This document shows positions 12,442 through 24,917 of a DNA stretch of 64,000 bases, one piece after another; within the stretch, counting starts at the first letter, position 1, and the number at the start of each line of letters is the position of its first letter. Made by a program: the position numbers and the translations under genes. Source of the stretch: Aquarana catesbeiana (taxonomy: Eukaryota; Chordata; Amphibia; Anura; Ranidae); assembly GCF_042186555.1 (NCBI RefSeq), contig NC_133333.1, positions 223,512,757-223,576,756 on the forward strand, in the 5' to 3' direction. The notes beneath the pieces are model-generated. The model searched no databases. It saw only the letters and a list, made by a program, of their open reading frames with translations, and was not told the origin of the DNA.

Positions 12442-13807
12442 GTGCATGGCTACACCTAAACTTTCATCACTTTTATTATTTCAGAAGCCTCAAAGTTGCC
12501 ATGAGCATTAGAATAATGAAGACCAGTTCTCTCTCCATGAAGACTTATCACCCCCATTTAGGTCTTAAAAGACAAGTTTGGCCAGTGGCGGCCACTCCAT
12601 CAGGGGTGCCACCCCCCCCCCCCCCCCATTCCATGCTTCCGGCCCCCTGATCTACATACAGGGCGATGGACCGTAGATTCCAATGGGGGTTGTGTTTTTT
12701 TTGTTTTTTTTGTTTTTTTTTTTTGAAGCACTTCATTAGAGCTAGAGGCTCTAATAGGCTTCAAAAAAAGGGTGAGCTCAGAGTACACCCACTTATGTGG
12801 CAATAGCGAATGAATATTCGTTATTGACACAATGATCCTCCTCCCAGCCAATCAGGGAGTCTTAAGACTCCCTTGCCCAATCGTGTCTTAGGACACACTT
12901 CCTGTTCGGCCAGGAGGAGGATGTCCCACTGTGCGCTCGCTGAAGTGGGCCGGCTCTTCTTTTCCCCCCCTACAGCAAGGTAAGGCATATTTACAGTATC
13001 TAGTGTCTGGCCTGGTGGCGGCCTATCAACGCTGGTTATCTCCCGTGATGGGGGGTGGCGGGTTATTGCCGCCGTTTTTCTTCCTGCTGCTGGGGGGAGG
13101 GTGACAGGCTAATGCTGCCGTTTTTCTTCCTGCTGCTAGGGGGAGGGTGACAGGCTAATGCCGCCGCTTGCCTCCCCCAGGGGTGGGTGGGGGTTGCTGG
13201 CTGGGTATTCCCTGCCATTCATCTCTCGGGGGAAGATATTAGTTTGTGTCTCCTCCCCTGAAATTTGGAGCACCAGCCGCCCCTGTTTCTGGCATCCTAT
13301 GTCTGTTGCATGTGATCTGGGGGATAACCACCTCTTGGTGACCAGAAATTGCTGTGGCCTGGGATACCAAAAAAAACCTTTTGCTACATGTGATAGGTAT
13401 TTAAAAATGCTTTTGAATTTGCTGGAGATGGGGAGATTTGGGGAAAGAGATGGTTGTTCCTGGAGTCGTCTTTGTAAAGGAAACATGCTGAAGGAAAAAC
13501 ACAAGCTGCATTAGATGAAAATGCTAGTTGAGTAACCTTTGTCTCTGGCTTCAATGCAAAGTCAATGACCTGGAACAAGCATGCAGCTAACTAATTTACA
13601 TTGAAGTCGTTCTTGTTCCAGCCTAATGACTCGGAATGTTTTAAAGCCGTTGGTTCAGCATTACAGCCAGGCAATTTGCATTTTTAAAACAGGGAAGTTC
13701 AGCAGTGGCAGCTTACATATTTTCCCAGCACATATTTCCTTTAACCTTCCTGGATATTCTGTTTTAAACCAGCAAAACCGGAAGCTGCTGTCATCAACAG
13801 CACCATT
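12442..13807. other. Mixed repeats and unassigned GC-richer sequence
   Basis: A left end CAGTGGCGGCCACTCC at 12583 resembles the hAT-like element at 54996, including a C run (12610-12627), a T-rich tract and GAGGCTCTAATAGGCTTC. I could not find its right end. A 46-bp tandem repeat lies at 13071-13162. Overlapping open frames of about 120 residues on both strands near 13136-13514 show no domain and are probably chance. Confidence 0.45.
13071..13162. repeat. 46-bp tandem repeat, two copies
   Basis: The phrase GCCGTTTTTCTTCCTGCTGC recurs 46 bases later, followed each time by GGGAGGGTGACAGGCTAATG. Confidence 0.85.
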
Positions 13808-14225
13808 TTAAAGCGAAGCTCCAGGCTCCTTTAGAAAAGATTAAGTCAGCAGGTACAAATACTGTGGCTGCTGACTTTTAATATTAGGACATTTACCTGT
13901 CCACCAATCCAAAGGTGTCTTGATCCGAGACAATCAGCTCTTGGGGACTGCTGCCGCCTCCTTGGCTAAGGGAAACCAGAAGGGAAGCCTTGTGGCTTCA
14001 AAGCCCATTCCCCACTGTGCATGCGCAAAGAGCACTGCGCTTTGTGAATGGCCCGGTAGCGGGGGAAGGAGGAGTCTGGTGAACCATGGCAAATTTAGCC
14101 GAGAGTTAGATGGGGACCTGTCAAAACCAGCTACACGCCCCCCCTCCCCTCCCCCTGAAAGGTGCCGAAGGGGGGGAGGAGGCAAACAAGCAGAGCTTCC
14201 CCTTCTTGGTGGAGCTCTGCTTTAA
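13808..14225. mobile_element. TTAA-ended MITE, family R
   Basis: Starts TTAAAGCGAAGCTCCAGG and ends TTGGTGGAGCTCTGCTTTAA. It contains GCAGGTACAAATACTGTGGC and CTGCTGACTTTTAATATTAG, shared with the other family R copies. Confidence 0.75.
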
Positions 14226-14736
14226 ATGGGACAAAGCAGCAGTATTGAAGTGAGGGTGGAAGGCGCACGTCTCCAGTATAATAGCTCTTCTGTTGCAGTA
14301 AACTGCCCTTTTAGAATCAGCCAGCATAGCTCTCTGGATCTGTCTTTTAATGGATTGCTTAAACCAGCGGTCCTCGACCCTTTTTGCACCAGGGACAGGT
14401 TTCATGGAAGACAATTTTTCAAAGAACTGGGGGGTAGGGGTTGGATGTGGGTGGTGCTGGAGCTAATTCACACAGTGTGCAGTGACAGACATTTTACTGC
14501 ATTGTAGAGCTGCACGATTAATCGTTAAATTTAACCCCGATTTAACCCCCTCGTGATCTTAATACAGCATTTCCCCGATTCATGTTCAACAAGTGCAGAG
14601 CTGTCAACAGAAAAAAAAACAGCCAAAATGTTTATCATCTGCGATAAAGAGAAACCATGTGTCTCTCGGTTCTTGTAGATCAAAGGAATGAACTTCCGTC
14701 TGTAAATGAGGGCAGTTTAACCACTTAAAGACTAAA

Positions 14737-14738
<2 letters not shown>

Positions 14739-14769
<31 letters not shown>

Positions 14770-15047
14770 AGTTATCTCACAGAAGGGGAAAAAGGTAAAA
14801 AAAAAATGTGAATGAAAAAGAAAGGGACAGTTTTACAGTTCACAATAAATGTTCCATAGTCGGTAATGTGAGAGCATTGTGAGAGAAACATGGAAATAAC
14901 GACTGCAAATAACATGGTTTCAAATGATGTAATACCACTGCTGGAACATTATAACGATATTAAGCAATATATGAAGTCTGATATGACCTAAAATAAGACA
15001 TGGAGAATAAGAGATAATATAAAAAAGAAGGAAAGGAAAGGTAGAGG
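14739..15047 (-). mobile_element. Possible 5'-truncated retro-insertion
   Basis: A T run of about 27 bases at 14739 opens about 300 bases that have no match in the sister copy at 60028. CTAAACC occurs before it and TCTAAAC after it, compatible with a short target duplication. This would be a minus-strand retro-copy with a poly(A) tail. The source family was not recognised. Confidence 0.45.
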
Positions 15048-15055
15048 TTCTAAAC

Positions 15056-15414
15056 CAGTGGTTCTCAACCTGGGGGTCGAATGATGATTGGCCAGGGGTC
15101 ACCGAATCCTGGGCTGTTCCTGAAGCCTGCACCACTCTCCCAGAAATTAGGATAGGGAGAGATAAAAGGGAAAGAAAGGAGAACAAAGAGAAAGAATGGT
15201 ACATCCCAAAATGTGTACCATAAGGGGTTTTAATACTGTACGAGTGGGAGGGACTCAGGGAGTGCTAAATGTCCATGGGTTAGGGGTGCAAATTACTTGT
15301 CTTGCCTTGGGTGCTGACAACCCACGCTACGAAAATAATTTTACTGTTAGGGGTCCCCACAACTTGGGAAATTTTATCAAGGGGTCACGGCACTAAAAAG
15401 GTTGAGAACCACTG
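15056..15414. mobile_element. Inner hAT-like element of the nested stack
   Basis: Left end CAGTGGTTCTCAACCTGGG and right end AAAGGTTGAGAACCACTG. Flanks TTCTAAAC (15048-15055) and GTCTAAAC (15415-15422) match at seven of eight positions. It interrupts the TAGAGCTGCACG element. Confidence 0.92.
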
Positions 15415-15894
15415 GTCTAAACCTTTGACCCTTGTTGCTTACAAGTTAAAATCTGTACTCTTTTGCTATAAAATGACTTTGACCCCCCCCCCCCAACGTT
15501 ATATTTTTTTTAGCAGAGACCCTAGAGAATAAAAAAAAAGCGATTCTCATTTTATCCAGAATCGTGCAGCTCTACTGTATTGTAAAGCATGTCACCGCAT
15601 GGACACAACACAGGAAACAATTGTTTCCTAACTGTCCGATTGACACTGCAATGCTGACATGCAGCATTTTATTGCAGCTCACCATGCCAAATCGCATGGC
15701 AATGTACGGTGGCGCATTTCTCTGCTGTACATTGCCATGAAGTGTACGTTTGGTACGCTTCAAAACAAAAACTAAGGGAGTGATAAGTACTCCGGCACCT
15801 CTCCCGTCCTATTTTGTGAATTCCTGCACGGCCCAGTGCCTAAAAGGCTACAGACTGGTACCGGTCCGCGGCCTGGGGGGGTTGGGGACCCCTG

Positions 15895-16118
15895 GCCTAA
15901 ACGGTAAACTAAAGTGGATGAAAAGCCTAGATTTAACTTTTTCTTAAAAATGTTCCTTCTCCCCCTCCTACCTATCCTGCCTAACCTGTATAAAAAAGAG
16001 GTTTGTACTTGCCTATTTTCAATTTTCGGTCTGGTCACCTGACCTCCCACCGACAATATCCAGAGGCTCAGTCTTGTGACTGGGCTGAAGCAGATGGAAA
16101 ATAGGGAAGCTGACACAT

Positions 16119-16152
<34 letters not shown>

Positions 16153-17585
16153 CAGGTTATGCCAGATAGGTAGAAGAAGGGGTAAGAAAATTTGTTTTTA
16201 GGACTAGACTGTCTTAGGCTTTCTTCCATTTTAAGCAAACTTTCTACCTTTTTTTTAGTACATTTGCAGTGCTTGCTGGATAAGCATCAGTGATTGCTTT
16301 CATTTGTTGCCTGGAATTGCTCTGTAATTGGTCATAATAAAAGATTTCAGCAGTTCCCTATTTTAAAACCACATTGGCTTTTCCATAAGACCGGAAACCT
16401 TCTTTAAGACATGGTGTAATGGAGGAGTTATGTGACCAATTTAGTGCTTAGTGGAGTTTTGTAAAAGGCATACAGCTTATTGGCAAGCAATCATGGGAGA
16501 CACCATGGAAGGCTATAGAAGCTGAGCGGCGTGTCTCGTCTATTTTAGTTTTGTTGTTTTGTGTTTGCCCTCAGGAAAATTGAAGCACTCTTGAACGATT
16601 AAAGGATGGCATCTTTCTTACCAGATCTTCTGGTTCATAAACTTTTACGACAGCCTTTTCTGAATGTTTACAAACTCGAATATCTGGTGAGACTGATGGG
16701 TTGTGTCATTGAAAGTAACGCTGTACTCGAGTTTGTTCGTTTACTACTTTAACACAGCTTGGTCTTAAAAATTATTGAAAGACTGCTGGGATGGAAACAG
16801 CAGAAGAGTTAAGCCAAATGCAACAGCAGATCCTGTAGAGGACTATGGATTTATGAGAGTTGGAGAAAAGTTGAAGCTGTTCCCTGTAGCAGCCAATCGG
16901 ACACAGATGCCAAACAGTACATTAAACACTTTTATAGTTGGTATGGCCAACTGAATCGTCTTTGGTTTCTAGACCACTGGCTATGATTTCAGTCTCCCAG
17001 GTCACTATTCTTAGGTGAGGCTTCAAATTGTGGAATTCTGGGTGGGAGATTTCTTTTATGTTCTTCAAGAACAGGGAAGGGGTCATGTGATTGCTTACTG
17101 AAAGAAGAAAAGGGGTTGCAGGAGTAGATCCTGCCAATGTTGGACTTGGTGGCATCACTGTATGCGATGTGCCGGAGGACGTGAGGTTTTCGGCCACTGG
17201 TCCAGTACTAAGGACATCCCAGGGAGATTTTCCTATAGTGAATCCCTCTTGAGTTCTACATTCCACATGGAGAATCTATATGAATTGGATATATAGCCCT
17301 TAATTTGGTGCAAATACACTATCCATTATATCACTCAAGAAATGGGAACCACACACAATTGGTTATCAAGTAACAAGTATGCTCTGGTTCAGATCTGGTT
17401 CCAACGTTTTACTATGTGCCTTTTTAATATGACATTTAACCTATGGGTCTTGAAGAACCTATGCAATCCAGCGAAACGCATCGACCCTTTTAAGAATTTA
17501 GCTACCTGTATACCTCAGGCTTATTAACACAAGTATGATAGCAGATATTAGGTTATTGTGTAATATCACAGCACAATCTTTTCAT
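15895..17585. other. Unassigned non-coding stretch
   Basis: Contains a T run (about 16121-16149). A 114-residue minus-strand frame at 16922-17266 is rich in S, T and P and was not recognised. A sequence with GCGAAACGCATCGACC near 17470 resembles the conserved tail phrase of an amphibian retroelement-associated repeat. Confidence 0.4.
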
Positions 17586-17700
17586 AGTTACATAGTAAGG
17601 TTGAATAAAGACACCAGTCCATCCAGTTCAACCTGAGTGAGTGTGGGTGCGTGTCTACAATTCTCCCTATCACTGTACATTGTGTCTCATTAAGATGCTC
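17586..17700. repeat. Interspersed repeat (CATAGTTACATAGTAAGGTT family)
   Basis: The phrases CATAGTTACATAGTAAGGTT and CCATCCAGTTCAACCT belong to a repeat I recall as common in frog genomes. The class is uncertain. It abuts the 3' end of the neighbouring SINE. Confidence 0.5.
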
Positions 17701-17703
17701 ATC

Positions 17704-18015
17704 TATTATAATATTTAAGGTACCCACATAGTGCCGTCAATTTACACAGTGCTGCACACATACATTGCCCAGTCACATCGGTCCCTACCCTCAAGGAGCC
17801 CACAATCCAAGGTCCCCAACTCGCATTCAAATACTAGGGACAATTTTGGACAGAAGCCAATTAACCTACCAGCATATCTTTGGAGTGTAGAAGGAAACCC
17901 ACGCAGGCACAGGGAGAACATCCAAACTCCAGGCAGGTAGTGTCGTGGTTGGAATTCGAACCAGCGACCCTTTACTGCTAGGCAAGAGTGCTATCCACTA
18001 CACCACCGTGCTGCC
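17704..18015 (-). mobile_element. tRNA-derived SINE of V-SINE/DANA type
   Basis: Read on the minus strand it begins GGCAGCACGGTGGTGTAGTG, with a pol III A-box-like GTGTAGTGGATAGCAC and a B-box GGTTCGAATTC. The conserved vertebrate SINE centre follows (GGAGTTTGGATGTTCTCCCT and TGCCTGCGTGGGTTTCCT), then ATATGCTGGTAGGTTAATTG. The 3' part ends in TTGACGGCACTATGTGGGTA. It appears close to full length. A fragment of a similar centre lies at 45738. Confidence 0.88.
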
Positions 18016-18569
18016 CTTTTCTCTGTTACAGTTTATGTTGTACATTTTTTTATAACTCTTTGGCATTTTAAGCTGTTTAAAATAAAATTTTATATTTTTC
18101 TACTATCGTGGTTTCTGTATCATATCATGCCATTAAAGTCCAGCATTAGCAGGATATACTCCTGCAAACCCTTTTCTCTGCTCTATGATAAATTGGATGT
18201 GGCATGGGTAGAGCTCCTCGTTTTCAATTGTGGTTACTAAAAGATTTCCAGCTTTCAAAGGCCTCTATGGTTGACACTGAACTCAGTTTGAGTCCCCCAT
18301 TTAGATCTGTTACTAGTAGAATTTCTCAGATTGGTGATATTCACCATAGAAGATCAATGTAATCCCTTATAGTGATTTAGTTGACTATGCCAACTGAACC
18401 TCCCCTGGGCAACTAGTTGGCATGCCTGCTGCATGAAGAACACTTGAAAGATGTGCCTTCATTTAATGCAAGCTGCTCCACAACTTGTGTCACAAATTGC
18501 CTTCTGTGATAATGATGGTAAAAAAAATAAAAACGGAATATAATTTTGAAGCAGGACATGTTGGCATAG

Positions 18570-18826
18570 CAGCCTTTCTCAACCTTTTTAACGCGGAAGA
18601 ATCCTTGAAATGACTTTTCGCTCTCAGGGAACCCCTACTAATATTTACTATAACTACAGTTCAAAGTACATTAGCAGGATAGTGAGTGGGGAAGAGTGAT
18701 TTGTGGTGGTCAATTTAAGCCAGTAATTATCCAAGAGGCAAAAATTGCTCATAGGTCAAGGAGCACCTAGCAACTTCTGAAGGAACCCAAAGGTTCCATG
18801 GAACCCTGTTTGGGAAAAGGTTGTCG
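18570..18826. mobile_element. hAT-like relic (CAGCCTTTCTCAACC family)
   Basis: Left end CAGCCTTTCTCAACCTTTTT; the interior has GGGAACCCCTACTAATATTT and GGTTCCATGGAACCC. The right end GGGAAAAGGTTGTC is a decayed inverse of the left. No clear 8-bp duplication. Host segments at 38715-39800 look related. Confidence 0.65.
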
Positions 18827-20206
18827 GAGTGTGTAGCTTTATTTGAAATTCTTATTTTTTGGGTGGTAGTAGAGGGGGGGAGGAGGGTTAAAACCCCTGT
18901 TTTTGTTTTTATAGCTGCTGTGTCTTCATTGCAGAAATGGCATCATGATGGGGGGGGGGGGGGGGGGGGGGGCTGGGGGGTAGATCAATTGAGCTTCAGG
19001 TCCTCCCGAAAACCATATGCTCTACACCTATCCTTTTATATAGCATTACTATTACTTCTTCCACAATGTGGACCTATTATAATATGGTATGACACATATA
19101 AAGAGTCTAAAAGGCTGCACACCCCGAATAACAAAATGTAGGAAAGGAACATTTCCCTGTGGGGTTTTTTAGCAGCAATTGTGAGTTAATGAAATTTTAT
19201 AAAAGAATATAAATAATTTTATTATCAAAGAAAGCAAATGGACAATATAAACACATAAGATAAAACATGAGCTCTGGGTATATACAATGCGAGACTAATA
19301 CATTAGAGAAGGGGAAAATTCACAATATTGGCAATACCATAAAGGTTGGAAAAGGGATGAAATTATCTAATCTTGCAACCTACAATAATTGAATTGTATT
19401 TCCTCTTCATCAAATAGGCTCGCTTATCCAGAGACTTCTTATTAAAACAAACACCTCGACCCCCGTAGAGGGCCACCCATGGCTGCGGGACTTACAAGTG
19501 GTCACGAATTATGGGCACCCCAAAAGGGGGAGAGTGAGGGCCATTGGCACCTGACTGTATGTGTAAATTGTTAGGACTTTAGTCCCTGTGATAGGAAACA
19601 TGAGGTCCAAAATGTAGATCAGTATAGGTCACTACAATAGTCAGCTGTGGATGCTTGGTTGATCCAAAAACAACTGTGTGGACCTATTACCAATAATGTT
19701 TCCTCTGGTCAGCTCAAGTTGGCTTTGAAAAAAAAACCCTGATGGGGAGATTTTGCCTTGCTTGCTTTTCTGCTGATCATCTTCACTTTGACAAGAAGTA
19801 AGGGGGACTCTTCTTGGTGGGATCATAGGCAGTGATGAAAACTTGACAGAGGTTTAACCTTTTTTGCTTTCTATAGTGTTTTTTGCCAGTTGTTGAATGT
19901 CAAATGACAGTAATCACTTGTTGGGATCCAAGTGTGGTCTTCCAGTAGCTACTCTTTGTCCAAGTTCATTGGAAGCAAGTAAATGTGGACATGGAAGCTT
20001 GAGCCCTTGTGCTGTTGATTGTTGAAATAGGGTGGTATTGGTAGATGGTAAATCGCCATCCTGTGCCTGCTGTCACCTTGAGAAGGCAGAATGCTCAAAT
20101 GCATCCTACATAACTAATGTATTCCATGATATTGGTTGGTCAGAGGTTGTCTGGGAAGGTCACATTGACATACAACTGTCTCCCAGTTGGCCATAATCGT
20201 CCAGAT
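18827..20206. other. Unassigned non-coding stretch
   Basis: Includes a 23-base G run (18950-18972). AT-rich sequence at 19180-19440 could be part of an old retroelement but was not recognised. No gene supported. Confidence 0.4.
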
Positions 20207-20347
20207 CAGGGATCTCCAAATTATATGGCCCTCCAGCTGTTGCGGACTCGCGTGGCATTGAAAAACTCTGACCTTCACAGACATGACTAGGCATGATGGG
20301 AATTGTAGTTCCTGAACAACTGGAGGGCCATAGTTTGAAGATCCCTG
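20207..20347. mobile_element. hAT-type foldback MITE
   Basis: Left end CAGGGATCTCCAAATTATAT, right end TAGTTTGAAGATCCCTG, with GGCCCTCCAGCTGTTG and CAACTGGAGGGCC forming the stem. A perfect 8-bp duplication GTCCAGAT flanks it (20199-20206 and 20348-20355). Confidence 0.94.
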
Positions 20348-21200
20348 GTCCAGATCTTGAACAGCCAATTGATGTCAGCATCAACTTTTATTTTGTGTCA
20401 TTAGTCAGTTTCCAAGTTGAAAATTAAACTTGTTAATGATGACACGTGTTAATTGCCTTTTTGTAATCCACTCAATAGAATTTACAAAGAGGCCCTGTCT
20501 ATACAGCGTTTAGCATTCAGTATTCTGACACCTGCTACTTGCTTCAAGTCTAGAGACTTGTCCATGTTGAATATATGTTAAAATCTTTGACCTGCTCAGC
20601 TGCCCTCTGGGAATATTCTTGGATCGGTAGCCAGAGGCTTTGTACAGCTGTGCGGAAACAAGTCCTTTCTTTTATCATCTCGAGACTCTGTATTATAATT
20701 GCAGTCATCATCCCAGGCCAATAATTGCCATCCCATATTGCGTATGAAAAACCGCCGGCTATGGCGGCTGTCGGGCTTCGACAAGTCCAGGAGCTGCAGA
20801 ATCTTTGAATACAATTTTCCTATCTTTCTTGCCATTGTGTAGCTCTGGGAAGCCGCATGCCTGGCTGGCAGCTTAAGAATGGCTGCTATTTTCCCCGCTG
20901 AATAGAATTAATGATTTCTATGACTCACAGAACATGTTCCTGTTTTGAGATAAACATGAAAACAATGCAAGATGATTGCACATTATTCATTCCGGTCCTC
21001 AGTTGGGGATTGCTTGCAACTCGGGGGCAGGTCAACCGCTACTGTGTTGGATATGTTCCCCTCCTACCCAATTTTTTTTATTTTTTTTGTAAATCTCTCA
21101 AACATGGATTGGATCGGAAAATCGAAACGTAATGTGCATTGAGTTGCTCTAATTGTATGCTTTCTGATATGAATATGTGAATGTCTTTTCTGTGTGTAAC
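20348..21200. other. Unassigned, apparently low-copy sequence
   Basis: No recognised repeat. The stretch at about 20600-20960 looks unlike the repeat families here and may be unique sequence. Short frames show no domain. Confidence 0.4.
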
Positions 21201-21661
21201 ATTAAAGTGGAACTAAATACTCTCGATCAACATTTAACCATTTTTAATCCTTATGCTCCAAGTAAATGGGAAGGTATATTGTATTTACTAGTTTTAAACT
21301 TCTTTTTTACTTTTCTTCAGTTACTTCCTGGTTTCTGCCCTAGGCCAAAACTACGTCATACATCCTATGAGTCTTCCTCCCCGGAGGAGGGGCTTTCTCA
21401 GTTAAGCGCACCCTCCTGCCTGCGTGCCTGAGCTAAGAGTAGGCAAATTCCAGGAAATAAATGCTACATGAATCCTCTGCCCTTACTCAAGATGGCCGTG
21501 GCTAAAAATACAAGGGGAGTGTTTTTTTCCAAATTATTTATCAACAAACTAAAGCATGGAGAAATGGATGGATGTGTGAGTTTGCTTTGAATATATAAAA
21601 TTTTAATGAAAATAGTGTTTTTCAGTTTGCGGTGCTCAGACACAGTCAAATTCTGCTTTAA
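21201..21661. mobile_element. TTAA-ended MITE, family S
   Basis: Starts TTAAAGTGGAACTAAATACT and ends AGTCAAATTCTGCTTTAA. Internal markers are GGAGGAGGGGCTTTCTCAG and TACTCAAGATGGCCGTGGCT. Copies at 31221-32108 and 59974-61090 carry nested insertions. This one is uninterrupted and supplies empty sites. Confidence 0.8.
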
Positions 21662-22818
<1,157 letters not shown>

Positions 22819-22844
22819 TTCTTTTTTACACTGTGTGCATAATA

Positions 22845-23227
22845 AGGACCCTTTCACACTGGGGCGGCGGCGACGGTAAAGCGGCACTATTGTAAGCGGC
22901 GTTTTACCCCCTGCTAGCGGCCGAGAAAGGGTTAAAAACCACCGCAAAGCGCCTCTGCAGAGGCGCTTTGCCGGCGGTATAGCTGCACTGTCCCATTGAT
23001 TTCAATGGGCAGGAGCGGTGAAGGAGTGGTATATACTCCGCTCCTTCACCGCTCCGAAGATGCTGCTAGCAGGACTTTTTTTCCCCGTCCTGCTAGCGCA
23101 CCGCTCCAGTGTGAAAGCCCCGAGGGCTTTCACACTGGAGAGACAGCAGCGGCACTTTCGGGTCGGTTTGCAGGCGCTATTATTAGCGCAATAGCGCCTG
23201 CAAACTGCTCCAGTGTGAAAGGGCCCT
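22845..23227. mobile_element. Palindromic MITE (CCTTTCACACTGGGG family) nested in Tc1
   Basis: Left end AGGACCCTTTCACACTGGGG, right end CTCCAGTGTGAAAGGGCCCT. The interior holds more inverted pieces such as GGAGCGGTGAAGGAG-like and CTCCTTCACCGCTCC. The Tc1 sequence reads on across it, and TA flanks both sides. It contains multiple GCGC-rich palindromes and no coding sequence. Confidence 0.85.
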
Positions 23228-23421
23228 TATTAGGCAAGTGAGTATTTTGACCAAATCCTCATTTTATGCATATTGTCCAACTCCAAGCTGTATAAACTTG
23301 AATGCTTATTGGATTTAAGCATATCAGGTGCTGTGTAATGAGGGAGGGTGTGGCCTAAGGAGATCAACACCCTATATCACGATGTGCATAATTATTAGGC
23401 AGCTTCTTTTCCTCAGGCAAA

Positions 23422-24617
23422 ATGGGCCAAAAAAGAGATTTAACTGACTTTGAAAAGTCAAAAATTGTAAATTGCTAAGATATTGCGGCTTGATCACAGA
23501 ACCATCAAACACTTTGTTGCAAAAAGTCAACAGGGTCGCAAGAAACGTGTTGAGAAATACGCAAATTAACTAATAAAAATTTGAAGAATCAATCGTGAAT
23601 CTACCAGAAACCCATTGTCCTCCAGTACTCCAGAACTGCAACCTACGTGAAGTGCCCAGGAGTAGGGATGGGCTCAGGTGTGTTTGGATCCTAGTTCCAA
23701 CCCACCTAAGCAATCGCACAAGGAAGCCATCACTGCACACCACCAATCATAGGCAGTGAGGCATTTCTCGGCCCGCAGCTGCTCAAACACACGCCCTGAC
23801 CAGGCTGCTCATGATTGGTGGTGTGCAGTGATGGCTTCCTGGCACAATTGCTTAGGTGGGTTGGGACTAGGGTCCAAACATGCCTGAGCCCATCCCTACC
23901 CAGAAGTACAATGTGTTCAGTGCTCAGAGACATGGCCAAGGTAAGGTAGGCTGAAACCTGACCACCATGGATGGAACAAGGCACATAAGTTGAAACGTCA
24001 GATTTTTCAAAGGTTTTGTGGACCGATTGAGACGTAAGTGACTCTTGACGGACCAGATGGATGGGCCTGTGGCTGGATCAGTGACGAGCACAGAGCTGCA
24101 CTTTGGCTCAGACACCAGCAAGGTGGAGGTAGGGTACTGGTATAGGCTGATATTATTAAAGACGAGCTAGTTGGACCTTTTTGTGTTGAAAATGGACTCC
24201 AAATCCACTCCTAAACCTACTGCCAGTTTTTAGAAGACACTTTCTTCAAGCAGTAGTACAGGAAAGAGTCTGCATCTTTCAAGAAGACCATGATATTTAT
24301 GCAGGACAATGCTCCATCACATGCAACGAAGTACTCTACTGCATGGCTAGCCAGTAGAGGCCTTAAAGATGAAAAAATTACCTGTCCCCCTTCTTCACCT
24401 ATTCACCTAACCTAAACCCTATTGAGAACTTGTGGGCCCTTCTTAAACTGTAGATTTTCGGTGGAGGAAAACGGTAAACCTCTCTGAACAGTGTCTGGGA
24501 GGCTGTGGTTGCTGCTGCACAAAAAGTTGATCGTCAGTAGATCAAGAAACTGACAAACTCCATGAATGGAAGGCTTGTGACTGTTATTGAAAAGAAGGGT
24601 GGCTATATTGGTCACTA
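23422..24617 (+). pseudogene. Tc1-like transposase, broken and MITE-interrupted
   Basis: From ATG at 23422: MGQKRDLTDFEKSKIVN, then a stop within the DNA-binding domain. After the nested MITE the catalytic part has MQDNAPSHATKYSTAW, around the second catalytic aspartate, and a PNLNPIENLWALL-type segment with the third acidic position. The C-terminus reads SMNGRLVTVIEKKGGYIG. Several stops and frame changes make it non-functional. Confidence 0.85.
23662..23899. mobile_element. Palindromic MITE nested in transposase remnant
   Basis: Ends GTAGGGATGGGCTCAGG and CCTGAGCCCATCCCTAC are exact inverses. Larger arms continue inward (CCATCACTGCACACCACCAA against TTGGTGGTGTGCAGTGATGG-like sequence). Flanks CCAGGA and CCAGAA may be a short target duplication with one mismatch. 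Confidence 0.88.
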
Positions 24618-24917
24618 ATTTTGTTTTTTGTTTTTTTGTAAATTTTGAGCTGTTTGTTCTCACATTAACAGATAAAAATAAATGAGATGGAAACTTTTTC
24701 GTTTTTCATTTAGTTGCATAATAATTCTGCACACTAATAGTTGCCCAATAATTGTGATATACAGATATTTTCCTAAGAAAGCCAAAACCTCACATTTACT
24801 TTCTTAAACATACAGGTTTGAGGTTTATTAATCTTTTGGATTGACCGAGAGCACTGAAGTTGTTCAATAATGAAATGAATCCTCAAATATACAACTTGCC
24901 TAATTGTGCACACAATG

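Larger units (their letters stand above)
14505..15574. mobile_element. Middle hAT-like element (TAGAGCTGCACG family)
   Basis: Ends are TAGAGCTGCACGATTAATCG and GAATCGTGCAGCTCTA, with 8-bp flanks CTGCATTG and CTGTATTG (one mismatch). It is inserted in the element at 14365-15894. Other copies are at 60028-60649 (clean) and 46790-47569 (minus, partial). Confidence 0.9.
14365..15894. mobile_element. Outer hAT-like element of a nested stack
   Basis: Left end CAGCGGTCCTCGACCCTTTT, right end GGGTTGGGGACCCCTG. Flanks GCTTAAAC (14357-14364) and GCCTAAAC (15895-15902) form an 8-bp duplication with one mismatch. Only the outer portions (14365-14504 and 15575-15894) belong to this element. The centre is occupied by younger insertions. 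Confidence 0.88.
22829..24917 (+). mobile_element. Tc1-like element (GTGCATAATTATTAGGC family) with two nested MITEs
   Basis: The left end after TA is CACTGTGTGCATAAT; the right end is TTGTGCACACAATG before TA. Internal terminal-repeat phrases include CATAATTATTAGGCAGCTTC before the gene and a degraded inverse around 24710-24910. Removing the MITEs at 22845-23227 and 23662-23899 leaves about 1.47 kb, a normal Tc1 length. Confidence 0.85.

Noticed and set aside
13136..13514. Overlapping frames of about 120 residues on both strands
   Set aside because: Both strands are open over the same GC-richer stretch and neither shows a domain or splice-supported context.
16922..17266. Minus-strand frame of 114 residues
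   Set aside because: S/T/P-rich with no recognised domain, near chance length for 64 kb. Kept only as part of an unassigned stretch.
18950..18972. Telomere- or G-quadruplex-like element
   Set aside because: It is a plain G homopolymer, one of several in the window, with no TTAGGG pattern.
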